This document shows positions 54,605 through 64,000 of a DNA stretch of 64,000 nt, piece by piece. How positions within the stretch are numbered: position 1 is the stretch's first letter; each line of letters begins with the position of its first letter. Below the pieces are notes generated by a model. It searched no databases. It was not told the origin of the DNA and was given only the letters and a program-made list of their open reading frames with translations. The DNA lies in NCBI GenBank assembly GCA_977006965.1, contig OZ345369.1, positions 2,542,001 to 2,606,000 on the forward strand, given 5' to 3'. This stretch comes from Phymatolithon calcareum. Taxonomy: Eukaryota; Rhodophyta; Florideophyceae; Hapalidiales. A program made the position numbers and the translations under genes.

Positions 54605-54775
54605 GTGGTTCTCGCCAGACACGTCGCGGGCAGTACTTACATGTCCACAGCCTCAAACATGGCCAGGATCTCGTCGAGTGCTCGCCTATTCCAGGCGCTG
54701 CCATCTTTGGATAATCTGTCTTTTACGAGGCCATTATTGACGTACTCGATGGCATCCTTTCCACATTGGCATGTG
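54605..54775 (-). mobile_element. LINE family B C-terminal coding fragment
   Basis: ATCTCGTCGAGTGCTCGCCT, CAGGCGCTGCCATCTTTGG and GATGGCATCCTTTCCACATT match 24970-25070 of the family B copy (C-terminal AWTKRALDELL region) on the minus strand. No tail is attached, so it is a truncated or rearranged piece. Confidence 0.7.
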
Positions 54776-56338
54776 TATATCGCGAGACTCTATCACTGCC
54801 GAAATATCGTTAGCATTGGTCCGCAAAAGTCTCAAGCCCATCCATTTTGCTTGCTGTGCAAGCTGTATGAGAAGACTCTTCCTTTTCTCCCGTTGCGTCC
54901 GCAAACAAGCAAGCTCCAGCCTCATCACCGTTCTCATTCTCTTACTTACCTTGAACTCCTCAACCGTAGACTGCGCGTGAGCGAGCCTCAAGTTCCCATC
55001 TCATCATTGTTGCCTTCTTTTGTGCCTGAGAGCGAGTCGAGATGATCTCCACGCGAGCTGCCTGAAATGATCTAGACTCAGTCAACAACGTGGTTCTAGC
55101 TGAGCAATATACAGATACGTCTTTATTATAGTTAAACAAAAAGGAGTGCACCATGGAGCGCGCAAATTGCAATAGAAGAATGAAGACAACATTACGTATG
55201 CAGGGGGCGAATTCATCGACAACTGCGAACCTGACATTTGTTATGCGTGCTATTGGTGTGTCGTGATCATTGGCAGAGTCGCAACTTGTTCCCCTACATA
55301 TGTGATGCACAAAAGGAGACGGTGTGCAGAGCATCCCGCCGTTGACAGGAAGCTATTTCTCGATTCTGTCCTTAGGAGCTTGAGTTGCATTACCATTTAC
55401 TATGTGTGGAGACCACTCAACTCCACTATCTCAGTACTTCACACGAGGAAACAGTATTTGGACAAAATGCGACATCAGCTCTGAGGACCCACTATTTGCT
55501 TACTTAAAGTTTAACTCCCTTCTAAGCTACAGCAAGAGCTCTCTTATGACAAATTAACCATCTACAACTTGTACAAGACCAGCGACAGCTTTTGAATTCA
55601 ATTTATTAATGTAAAATGTGGTACATCTAGATGGCATAGTGGCGAATTGAACTGTCGTCGCGTTTTGCCCTGTGGTTTAAATCCTGCCATCGACTTCGTC
55701 CATGATGAGTTCAGAAGATTGCATCTTGGTTCCTGCACTGAAAAACCTCATATGACGTTCGTGCAACACACAAATCACTGTCAGCATCGAATTCAAAGCT
55801 TCTGATACTACGCGGGAAGAACACACCGCTGTGTTTGCCACGCCACGTCCCTTTATCACATGCTTCACTCATTCACTGATCTGCCTATACTACCCAAACT
55901 GTTTTGTTCCGAGATCCTGAAACAGTTCGACTTACGTCCCTGTTCATTGCATACAAGAACGGTCGTGTCTTCAGATCCCGATACAATTCGATTTCGATTC
56001 CCGTTCGTTGCAATATACTCCACAATACTGGCACTTGTAGACTGCGTGATTCTATTTGCTGAACTCCTCCCTCACTGGTCTGCAGTTGATGGACATTTCC
56101 TGGCTTGCTTTCTGTGTGAAGCCACAGGAGCGTTCACAGGACGAATACTTACACCGTCCTGATCGCCTCTTCAATACCGGTGCTCCTCTCAAGTTCCTAT
56201 AGTGGAGGTGCTCCTCATGTGCGGACTGTACTTGTGCAAGTTTCGTCTCGGTAGTGTTACTGTTCTTTCTCGTTCCTCGTCGTCGCAAGAGTTACGGCCA
56301 GCTGTCTATACACTCTCCCTCGCTTACCGTGGGCCATG
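54776..56338. other. No gene recognised
   Basis: A minus frame at 54991-54734 (VSKRMRTVMRLELACLRTQR and LLIQLAQQAKWMGLRLLRTN) is basic and helical and might continue the LINE fragment's host. It overlaps a second frame at 55334-54960 in another phase. Neither has a recognisable domain. The rest has only short frames. Confidence 0.35.
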
Positions 56339-57327
56339 TTAGTTTAGTAAGCTATCTGACCTCCCCGTATGGATGTCTGCATTGCGGTGACCAGCGCAAC
56401 GACGAAAAGGAGCCTGTTGAGGATTCCGATTGGGGGAAAGAGCAGACGACGAGTAAAGTAGCACAAGAACTTCGCGTGACAAAATATTATGGCTCTCTGT
56501 GAAGGCCCCTCGGGCTTGCTGATCGGAAAGCTTGTTGTCGATCACAGCTACAAGACCCAGGCTCGGGTAATTGAAAATCGGACCGCTTGGCAGCTTCAGA
56601 TTGTAGCCCCACTTGTCCGCAAAATATCGTTGGATGCCGGGAACGTACCCCTTCGTCGTCCACGATTTCACTCCCTTGTCTGTTTTATTGCTTCTAGAAT
56701 TCACTACAAACTCGATCAGGTGATAGCGCACTCTGCAAATGCTAGTCCTCCGTCCAGTTGGTCCATCCCTGGCGTACGAATATTTTAAACCCATCAAAGA
56801 ACAGAATCAGTTGCGCCATCTCAAACTTGCGCTCCAAACTAGACTCTTCTCTGTTCCGGCACAAAATGCTCGCGAGAGCGCGCATGGAGTACTCGTTGAT
56901 CTTTTCTATGTTCTCAGGAACTCGAACACCCAAGAATCGCTCCGTCTCTTTTGTGTGGTGCATAGGCAGCGCTAGTGTGATGTTCAGCGTACGTGTCTCT
57001 GCGACTTCTGGGGACGTTGCGAATGAAGGCGGCGCAAGGACTGGGACCGGATTTGAGCTCAGCGCTGGATGTGGGGCGGAAGCATTCTCCGGATTTGACG
57101 GCGAGAATGGAGCTACGAGTGCCGCGTGCTCCGTCCCTGCCGCCAGTGAGAGGCTCTTGTGGCTTGGGAGGCGCGAAGGTGGACGCTGACTGGTGGAGGG
57201 GACCATTCTCCGCTTCAATGTCCGACCATTCGGAGTCAATAATCTTGTCTAGGAGAGCTCCGGTCGGCGAAGGATCGTCGGTTGTTTTCTCCATAGCATC
57301 AAGGTAGACACTCTTCTGGTTTGTCAA
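56339..57327 (-). pseudogene. Crypton-like tyrosine-recombinase remnant (tentative)
   Basis: Minus frames 57239-56742 and 56797-56339 seem to be one protein shifted near 56760. The upstream part is Pro/Ser/Ala-rich (low complexity) and then EKFEMAQLILFFDGF-like hydrophobic sequence. The downstream part reads FVVNSRSNKTDKGVKSW, YVPGIQRYFADKWGYNL, FNYPSLGLVAVIDNKLSDQQ and ARGAFTESHNILSREVLVLL. The GIQRYF ... F ... V-DNK---QQ--G-----S---S-E---LY order resembles the core-binding region of Crypton-derived DUF3504 proteins (KIAA1958/ZMYM type). The catalytic R-H-R-Y half is not visible. Other transposon or host families are possible. Confidence 0.35.
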
Positions 57328-57385
57328 CTACATAATTTGGCTCCGAGGGAGTAATGCCGCAGCGCTGTGCGGATGTGAGGAGTTT

Positions 57386-57537
57386 TCAACCGGCTGAGGG
57401 GACAGACATCTGTTTTCTCTTGCAAATGATGTGAAGAGTTATGGCCCTTCAGAAGTGCTCGGCATTACGTGAGGAGTTATGACATAGAAGCAATCAGTTG
57501 CAAGAGAAAGCCGATGCCTACCTCCTCAGCCGGTTGA
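57386..57537. repeat. Foldback element 1
   Basis: TCAACCGGCTGAGG at 57386 pairs with CCTCAGCCGGTTGA ending at 57537, and TTTTCTCTTGCAA with TTGCAAGAGAAA further in. Arms are about 40 bp with a loop of about 70 bp. Both ends carry GAGGAGTT-like sequence nearby. It lies directly upstream (on the minus strand) of the Crypton-like frame. Confidence 0.7.
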
Positions 57538-57544
57538 CAAGCGT

Positions 57545-57665
57545 GTTGTGCACCGTACTCTCGGGATGACAATCGCCCTCAGTCTATGATATTCAACCGA
57601 GGCGCAGCCGAGCTCCGAATATCATGCCCTCAGGCTCATGTCATCCCTCGCAGCCGGTGCACAAC
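57545..57665. repeat. Foldback element 2 (121-bp hairpin)
   Basis: GTTGTGCACCG at 57545 pairs with CGGTGCACAAC ending at 57665. Inner pairs are GGGATGACA/TGTCATCCC, CCTCAG/CTCAGG and ATGATATTC/GAATATCAT, with bulges, around a GC-rich loop (CCGAGGCGCAGCCGAG). It starts eight bases after foldback element 1. Confidence 0.75.
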
Positions 57666-58430
57666 CACCACTTGGTGACCAAAAATGGCCAAGTAAACCT
57701 TCTTCTTAATTCCAATCCTCACACGAACCAAGCTCACACGGCCGGCGCCATGCCGACGCCAAGTGTTAGAGCTTCTACAGCACTGGTGCTGGATGTGTCG
57801 TTTTCGCGCAAGTTTTGCGAGGCACCAAGTGCTGAAGCTCCGCGCGGTATCACGGTGTGGAGCACTGAATATGATTGCGGCCCAGGTCGTGCTTCTAACA
57901 ACGCAGCCTATGATATCGCGCAGTAAAACTTCCCAAGAAGTTTGCTTCTGACGGTGAGCACAATGTTTTCTATTTCACATAGAGGCACAAAAACAAGATT
58001 TCCCGCAGCTCCCTGATGACTTAGAAGCATGAAAGAGACGCACTCTTTGGTTTTCCAGTGTCTCGGCGATTTCGTGATCGGCTGGCTATTGCCAGCTCCG
58101 CGTTCACGCCCTCTTCGATGAAGCGTGATGTCACAGTCGGACCTTTGCTTTTCTGGGACATTCTTTCCGTTAGCAGAACATTTTCTCTCAGTTTAAGTAA
58201 TTTGCTTCGAGAGGACTGGGGCGATAGGCACTATGCTGCAATACGCGTGAAAGTGCCGCACTTTGTATTTGCGGCGCTTCTAGTGGTAGGAACTGTTTCA
58301 CTAAGCACGTTGAAGACATCCATGAGCTTGACGTTTTTGCTTTGATTCTTGATTATTTGTGGGGAAAGACAGATTTTTGGGGCAGTCAAGGAGCATGGGC
58401 AGTTAAAGCACTTAACAGAATTCTGAATAA
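57666..58430. other. No gene recognised
   Basis: Short frames on both strands; the longest (58058-58345, plus) has no motif. On the minus strand a run without many stops crosses 57650-57930, but no domain is identified. Confidence 0.35.
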
Positions 58431-58439
58431 ATCTTCATA

Positions 58440-58990
58440 GACCCCGACAGAAGAGATTGACTTTGCCAGAACTATTGACGTGACTCTATGTAATTCCGGT
58501 CAAGGAAGATGAATTTTAAGTGCTAGTGGAATATTCCTAGAAAGGTGCCGACTTTCCCCCAGTTGGGACACATGATACTTGCTCAATAAATGCATTTAAT
58601 TTCGACAAATTTTTGAGAAAGATTGTGGAGGAGACCGAAGACAGTGGTGCAGAGCCAGAGCTCGAGACTCTCGACTGTATACGGGAAACAGACGCGACAA
58701 CTGACATTCAAGATAAATCTGGTCTATGGCGAGTATGGGCAGAGCAAGAAGAGCACCACTTCAGGAAAAAATGACGTACGCGAAGAACCACATACCGCGC
58801 CAAATGGTGAGGATGAAAGAAAGCAGACACAGAATTCTTTTGCACGGTAGTTTGTAGGCCATTTTTACGAGAAACCTATCGAAGTTTACTACAAAATGGG
58901 CAGTCAAGGATAATGAGCAGTTAGAGCACTCAACTGAATCATGAAGAGACCTCCATGGACCCCGACGGAAGATATTGACGTGGCCAAAGC
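58440..58990 (+). mobile_element. LINE family D fragments, rearranged
   Basis: 58480-58620 (AAAGGTGCCGACTTTCCCCC, GGGACACATGATACTTGCTC) and 58805-58990 (GAGGATGAAAGAAAGCAG, TAGTTTGTAGG, GGCCAAAGCCATGGACGAGA) match 22490-22800 but in swapped order, showing a duplicated or shuffled piece of the RT region. Degenerate. Confidence 0.6.
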
Positions 58991-59619
58991 CATGGACGAG
59001 ATTCTACAATTTCAAAGAACCCAGAAGAACGTTTATCAAACAATGTAAGCAGGGACGAAGACGAATGTCGAACGCCTCGAAGAGCAAAGGCACACAATGA
59101 ACTACGTGTAACATGCGGTTTGACCGCAGCACCGTTCGGCCGCATGACCATCCGTTTCAACGTGTGTACTGGATATTGTCCTACCCAACTCGTAGCCCGC
59201 AGTAATCGCCACAAGAGCCGGTCCAGCAGCGACCAACACTGAACCTAAATCAAAGGTATCGGAAGATACCAAGCTCAGGATCATACCACCTGCACTCCGT
59301 GAGCAGACGCATCTCATCAGCAAGAAACCAAGGTGCATCCGTCCAACATCTGCATACGTACGCTCGACCCCATCGAGAAATCGTTTCTTTTGTTCTCTCC
59401 CACCCTCCCATTCTCTTTGTGTTCTTGTATATTAGTTCACGAAAGCGGAAGCCCAGTGTTTGACCAGGTTGAACTCTGAATGGAGCTCCTCAGATGCACT
59501 GGGTCAGGGCCGGCAGCATTATAGGATGCGATTTCCTCGGGGGCTCCACCCGCTGACCACACATTGCTGACACAGCTTTATTGCGTTCGCTAAAGTTCTG
59601 AAGCTCTGGCACCCAGCGG
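58991..59619. other. No gene recognised
   Basis: One 78-residue minus frame (59338-59102) begins with a hydrophobic, signal-like N-terminus (MHLGFLLMRCVCS) and includes VAAGPALVAITAGYELGRTI, but its length and setting give little support as a gene. Confidence 0.35.
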
Positions 59620-59765
59620 AGATCGAGATAACATGTAATTCCGATTAACGAAGATGAATTTTCAATGCTAGTGGAATACGCCTAGATAGGTGCAGACTTT
59701 CCTTCAGTTGGGACACATGGTACCTTCTCAATAAATCCATTTAATTCCAACAAATTTTTGGTTCT
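59620..59765 (+). mobile_element. LINE family D fragment
   Basis: CAGTTGGGACACATGGTACC and the following CTCAATAAATCCATTTAA match 22740-22800 and 58555-58600. Together with the repeat at 59868 it reproduces, with a shorter spacer, the order found at 22660-23830. Confidence 0.65.
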
Positions 59766-59867
59766 TGATTACGTGGGTCCTCCTTGTTCCCTCGTCTCAG
59801 CGCTGAATCGCGCACGTGCTACATCAATTATATTAAACTTAATACACCAGTCTTGGAAAAGAGATGA

Positions 59868-60414
59868 GTGGAGAATGCATGATGATCTAACGGCGAAGTT
59901 TGTCCAGAAGATGTAAGACGTCTTGAGACTGTCCCGCTCCAACAATTCATGTGCATCAAATGAGAACCGAGCTATGAAGCAATGATTCAAGATCGAGTCT
60001 AGCGATCCGCGCGGTCATCGCGTATGCAGCACATTGCGAGCGCCATCGAATCGTCTATCCACGGCAAGACCATTCAATGCCAAGAGTACAAAAGCAATCC
60101 CAATCCCTTTTACTTAGTCACATTGAATTATCTGCATTTCATGCGTTCGTGTCATCGCAGGAGTTCGTATGCTCCTCACTCGAGACCTTTAGAGTTTGAA
60201 GAGTTAGTGTGCGAATAGAGATTAGTGATTTCACCCAGAGAGAGAGAGGGGAGCAGGGGACAAGGAGGCAGGAGTAAATTGATCATTTTTCACTGCAAAG
60301 ATTGCGCGCCGACAAGGCTACACACGAACGCAATAGCGGCAACGGGCTGACGACCCTGAACCACGCTATACCGGCCATCGACATGGCATCGTCACTTTCA
60401 CCGCCGGGTTCTCT
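59868..60414. repeat. Segmental duplicate, copy 2 (partner 23288-23830)
   Basis: Same orientation and nearly the same sequence as 23288-23830. Differences are a few substitutions and small indels, such as GCAGGGGACAAGG around 60250. It ends at GGGTTCTCT. No coding sequence is convincing in either copy. Confidence 0.8.
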
Positions 60415-61779
60415 AATGAGAGACATGGGGAGGTAGTTGGGACAACTTGCTGCCATGACAGGCGGAGAGAACTAGTTAAAGGGGATGGATGCTGCCGGAG
60501 AACGGACCGCTGAGTGCGCTGGAGGAGCCTTCATAAGGAAGCTGAATGCGAAGAATGGCTCTATAACGCAACCCACACTCGCCAAGAAGATAGTAGTCCG
60601 GAAATGGATCGGACCAGCGACAATGAAGGGCTTACAAACAGAGCTCTTCAAGTTCGAAGCTGCCGGCGCCATGTAATTAAAGTGTGCTGAAGTAATGAGA
60701 TTGAGATTGGGCTCATATGCGATGGACTCAGCTGCCGGGAAACATGCGAGTAAAAACTTGTGAGAATCTGATGTGCTGCACACCTCTTACAATCAGAGGA
60801 ATCAGGAAGAATAGGCAGAAGCTGAGAGAAAGATATGACAGACAAGTCTATGGCCGACGCTAAACGTGTGGTCAAGCAAACGATATCGGTTCTACGCAGT
60901 CAGAAGACAATAGTACGTGAAGTGACGAATTAAAAACTGCATTACAAAAATGAGCTGCTTTACTCAATGTGCTCACCAGGGGCTGTAAAAGATGAATTCC
61001 CATGAAGAAAGAAAAGAATTTTTTTCTGAAAATCTGGAGATACGAGGCATGCCGAGGAGGAAAAAAGCATTCGGCATTTCAAAACATTCATCAGGCAAGT
61101 GTTTCAGGCCAATGAAAACACTTATTTTACCCGCAGAGCTCGATATCAGACACACGCGCGCTGACGATATCCTTAATAAGCTTTTTGCAGGCTACTGTGC
61201 GCTGTTCGAATTTTCTCGAGGGAAGACCGATTTCTCGCTCGGGTACGAGCCTTTGTGCAGAAGGAAAAACCTGCTGATCATCGCATTCGTGACTGCAGTG
61301 GACGTTCTTAATCAACACGCCCCACCATAAGCAATTATTCACTAGGAACACTGAGACGAGGTCGAGATGCTACCCCAAGCTTGAGCAAATGCGTCGATAA
61401 CTTTACCAAAAAACATTGCGGGACTACTGGCATAGTGAGTACTAGAGCTGTTGAGGAGATAAAAAGGAGAAACTGTTGTGGAACGGGTTTTTGCGCAAGA
61501 TTAAGTTCAATCAGATTCTTACTTGTTTATTAAGAAACTCCAAACTGTAGCTCGACGAGCAAACATCTCGTTTGCTATTCTCGCATAACGACACTGGGAG
61601 TTAAGAGCTTTCTTGGCCACATAATACACATATCGTCTGGGTATCGTCTTCGCACTGTTTGTCAAAAGTTCCAGATTATCAGCGTTAGCAAGACAGCGTC
61701 TGTTCGGTGATCTGCTTGATTATTATCAGCTGACACTCCGATTGTGAGACCATGCGTGTCATCACTGCTAGTTTCACTT
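60415..61779. other. Unassigned region with two small ORFs
   Basis: A 63-residue plus frame at 60485-60676 (AKKIVVRKWIGPATMKGLQT) and a 112-residue plus frame at 60992-61330 (NSHEERKEFFSENLEIRGMP, GYCALFEFSRGKTDFSLGYE) are ATG-initiated and of ordinary composition, but carry no recognised motif. The last 300 bases probably belong to the LTR of the following gag-bearing element, whose left boundary I cannot place. Confidence 0.35.
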
Positions 61780-62317
61780 ATCTAGGGGTATATAAGGAGC
61801 TCAAGCACACACTTTCAGTAAAGGGAGGCACCGATATCTGCACATTGATCAATACAAAAAACATTCGGTCAACCAAACCCAATTCATTCCCGAGTTTTGT
61901 ATTCGATTTACGCCGAGATGTCACATCCACCGGATGGAGCTCAGTCTCCATCTGGCTCGCAATTCTCCGGCGTGACCATCCGGACTCAGACCTCCGTCAC
62001 GACAAGTTTGAATTGCCCAACCTTAAGCAAGAGCGACTCCGAGAGTGTTCGTCGATTTCTGCGCAAGTACGAACAGTACGTAACTGAAGTCTAAGCTAGA
62101 CACCGCCAAATAGCTCCTGCTGAGTAAACCGAGCCGGCACGTCCATTAGCCCTCAAATTCTGCGTGGATTCCTAACGAATTCTCTCAGTCATCTCTATAG
62201 GTATTATGAAGGACGCCGCCGGGCATAAAATCGCTTCCTACGAAGCCCTCGTTGAGACCGATCTACGAGGACAATAAGGAGACCGTAACTCTTTCAAACT
62301 TCGACGCCGTTGCTAGC
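61780..62317 (+). pseudogene. LTR promoter and 5' gag of a Gypsy-like retrotransposon, interrupted
   Basis: A TATA box (GTATATAAGG) at 61789-61797 precedes a gag start at ATG 61918: MSHPPDGAQSPSGSQFSG, then NCPTLSKSDSESVRRFLRKY and EQYVTEV, with a stop at 62092-62094. Beyond the stop the same sort of sequence goes on (EPARPLALKFCVD, then GIMKDAAG and SYEALVETDLRG in a shifted phase), typical of Ty3/Gypsy capsid. The solo LTR at 62318 cuts it, and the reading resumes after 63392 and again after 63825. The stop and shifts mean it is not functional. Confidence 0.6.
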
Positions 62318-63387
62318 TGTAGCGCCCACTGTTATGTCGCTGTCGCAAGGCGGTCTCTTTTTCCTCTCGCGACTGTACGCCGCACAACTGTGATCGCGAC
62401 AGTCATGCTGATCGTAGTAGGTGATCTTTTGGGCTATACTTGCACGCGTCTCTCGTGTGTCTATGCGCTGCATCGCTGTCTTTTGCGTAGGTTGTAGTAT
62501 ATAAGCTAGTTATTTCCTTCCTCTGAGTAAAGGAAGGTGGTGGGGAGTTCTGGATTTCGGCTCGATTGCTTGGATCAAGCACGCGCAATGTTCGCCTGAC
62601 AGTCCCTTCGACCACGCGGAGTCGGAGCTCTTCCCAGCCTTTTTGGACGCAACCGTTTCGGCGCGCAAGCCGGTGCGTCGACAACCGCGTTCAAGTTTCC
62701 CTTTCCCTTTTTCGTGCGTCCGTGCGAAGGTCGACGGCCAAGCCATGGTCGCCGCCTAAAGACGGCATCGTTTTCTCCTCCCTTTCTCTTTTGCCTTTCG
62801 TCATGTCGTAAGCGGCGCAGTGGACGTCCGTTCTACTAGTCTCCACGCTTATTCTTCTTCGTTTCCTCGAAGGCCCGCGCTCGTGTTCGTGCACACGATC
62901 GCTGGAGTTACCGTATGGCAATCTTGCCGTTTTGTGTTGCAAGGTGCGCTTATCATCTGGACCTAAGTGCTCCTCACGTCGAGCTTCCGAGGCCCTGTTC
63001 GGCGTAGCCTCGCCCTCGTATCTCATCCATGCGACCGCTTGTGTTCCCGCAAAGCTGTGGAGTGTCCTCCGTGACCTGCATTATCGACTTCGCCCTGGTT
63101 CAAGTCGCGTCTATCTCTATTCACCCTCATCTACCTCGTCAAGCTTCTGAAGCCCTGTTCTGCGTAGCCTTGCGCTCGTGTTCTACGTTCTCGACCGCTT
63201 GCGTTCCCGCAAAGCCATGGAGTACTACGATGGTGGACGCCTATTTTGTCCGCTGGTCTGGGGTTTTTGGTTGCTTGTCTTTCTTTCCTCCTCTTTTTGT
63301 CTTGTCTCTCCCGCTCTTTTCGTCTCTCTCCTCTCTTGGGCTTTTCTCTCCCATGTGGCGTCGGGTTCTTTGGAGCCTGGCGCTACA
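62318..63387 (+). mobile_element. Solo LTR, 1,070 bp, with CTAGC target duplication
   Basis: TGTAGCGCC at the start and GGCGCTACA at the end are exact reverse complements. CTAGC flanks it at 62313-62317 and 63388-63392. A TATA box (AGTATATAAGC) lies at about 62496-62506, and a T/C-rich stretch (TCTTTCTTTCCTCC region, about 63280-63350) precedes the end. It is the uninterrupted partner of 31520-32678 and inserted into the gag sequence of a different LTR element. Confidence 0.93.
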
Positions 63388-63462
63388 CTAGCAAGTCGCT
63401 TCGTCTGGACATGTCTGATCGCAGCGCTACATCCACAATGGAATTGCTTTTTGCTTCGTACA

Positions 63463-63817
63463 CAGGGATAGTACCAATATTATTGTTCTTTATTGGGGCA
63501 CATGATGCAATAGGAATTGCAATACCAATAATGCAAGGTTGAAGGCAATAGGAATTGCAATATCTTACCATTCTTCCAATATCAATTGCAATAACAGAAT
63601 CTAATTCAGGTCCTCCTGCGCCATGTCTTCACTCGCGCATTCGGCGATCTTGCCAGCGCAGAGGAGGGCAAGGGTGTACCCTGATTTTCGATCATATGTC
63701 ATTACTTTTTGCAATAACTATTGCAATAAGCACCTCTCAGGGCAATTAAGACTTTATTGCAATTTATTGCAATAAATTGCAGTAAAAAAAATAAAAATAA
63801 TATTGGTACCAAGCGTG
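63463..63817 (-). mobile_element. hAT MITE, 355 bp, with 8-bp target duplication
   Basis: Same termini as the hAT element at 6038-7239 (CAGGGATAGTACCAATATT left, AATATTGGTACCAAGCGTG right). TTCGTACA flanks it at 63455-63462 and 63818-63825. Its left about 150 bp and right about 160 bp match the corresponding ends of that element, with all coding sequence deleted. It contains dense TTGCAATA/TATTGCAA motifs near both ends, possible transposase binding sites. Confidence 0.95.
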
Positions 63818-63825
63818 TTCGTACA

Positions 63826-64000
63826 GCACTTTACTCAGACAGCATGGCCTCCTGTAGATTTTAGATGATGCGCAAAGAGTTGCAGTTGAACATGTTTTGT
63901 CTCAGATTCGTCCCATCTCACTCCAAGGCCGACTTCAAGATGACCTTGACCTCGGCCACTATCCTTTACGAAAGGACTTCCAGAGATTCTTTAAACATGC
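63826..64000 (+). pseudogene. Continuation of the Gypsy-like gag
   Basis: ILDDAQRVAVEHVLSQIRPI and SLQGRLQDDLDLGHYPLRKD continue to the end of the window, resembling the middle of a Ty3/Gypsy capsid. With the solo LTR and MITE removed, it follows 61918-62317 and the short stretch 63393-63454 (SDRSATSTMELLFASY). The rest lies beyond the window. Confidence 0.55.

Noticed and set aside
1-64000. Bacterial or phage origin of the window
   Set aside because: Eukaryotic LINEs with target duplications, LTRs, hAT elements, a satellite and TATA-type promoters, without operons or ribosome-binding sites.

Overview
This is nuclear DNA from a eukaryote with a repeat-rich genome. It holds almost no intact single-copy genes, several clades of non-LTR retrotransposon (LINE), LTR-retrotransposon remnants, hAT, piggyBac-like and TA-inserting DNA transposons, foldback elements and a 3.7-kb decanucleotide satellite. 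Nothing looks bacterial in layout: there are no operons or ribosome-binding sites. The few intact genes are intronless as far as I can read, and the pseudogenes include an animal-type haem peroxidase. This would suit a red alga or another alga or protist, but the sequence alone does not fix the taxon.

Layout. 1-5.3 kb: LINE tails, an inverted pair of piggyBac-like remnants, and between them an intact astacin-type metalloprotease. 5.3-7.2 kb: two head-to-head defective hAT copies. 7.2-8.7 kb: peroxidase pseudogene 1 with a tandemly duplicated 3' flank. 8.7-17.3 kb: one old LINE ('family D', minus strand) repeatedly invaded by a (TTC)n-tailed LINE (family B), an RTE-like LINE and a TA-flanked DNA transposon. 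18.0-21.9 kb: an I-type LINE with endonuclease, RT and RNase H; its RNase H appears to carry an inserted Tudor-like domain. 22-26.2 kb: more LINE D, B and C, nested, and one copy of a 0.54-kb segmental duplication. 26.3-29.1 kb: a multipass membrane-protein gene, a foldback element, and one probable small gene beside a broken reading frame. 31.5-34.9 kb: a solo LTR (itself hit by a C-tailed LINE), peroxidase pseudogene 2 and an EF-hand gene. 35.1-41.3 kb: a 4.8-kb LINE with target duplications inside another family D copy. 41.7-44.9 kb: a chromodomain remnant of a Ty3/Gypsy element and a fifth LINE type. 45.2-49.0 kb: satellite. 49-61 kb: sparse, with unidentified ORFs, a Crypton-like remnant, hairpins and the second segmental duplicate. 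61.8 kb to the end: a Gypsy-like gag reading frame interrupted by a solo LTR and a hAT MITE.

The window is best read as a layered record of insertions. At least ten events can be given exact boundaries, because the target-site duplications are visible and paralogous copies supply the empty sites. Functional genes are probably limited to the metalloprotease (2170-3345), the membrane protein (26343-27347), the EF-hand protein (34494-34889) and perhaps the small ORF at 27842-28291. Identities and alignments quoted here are by eye.
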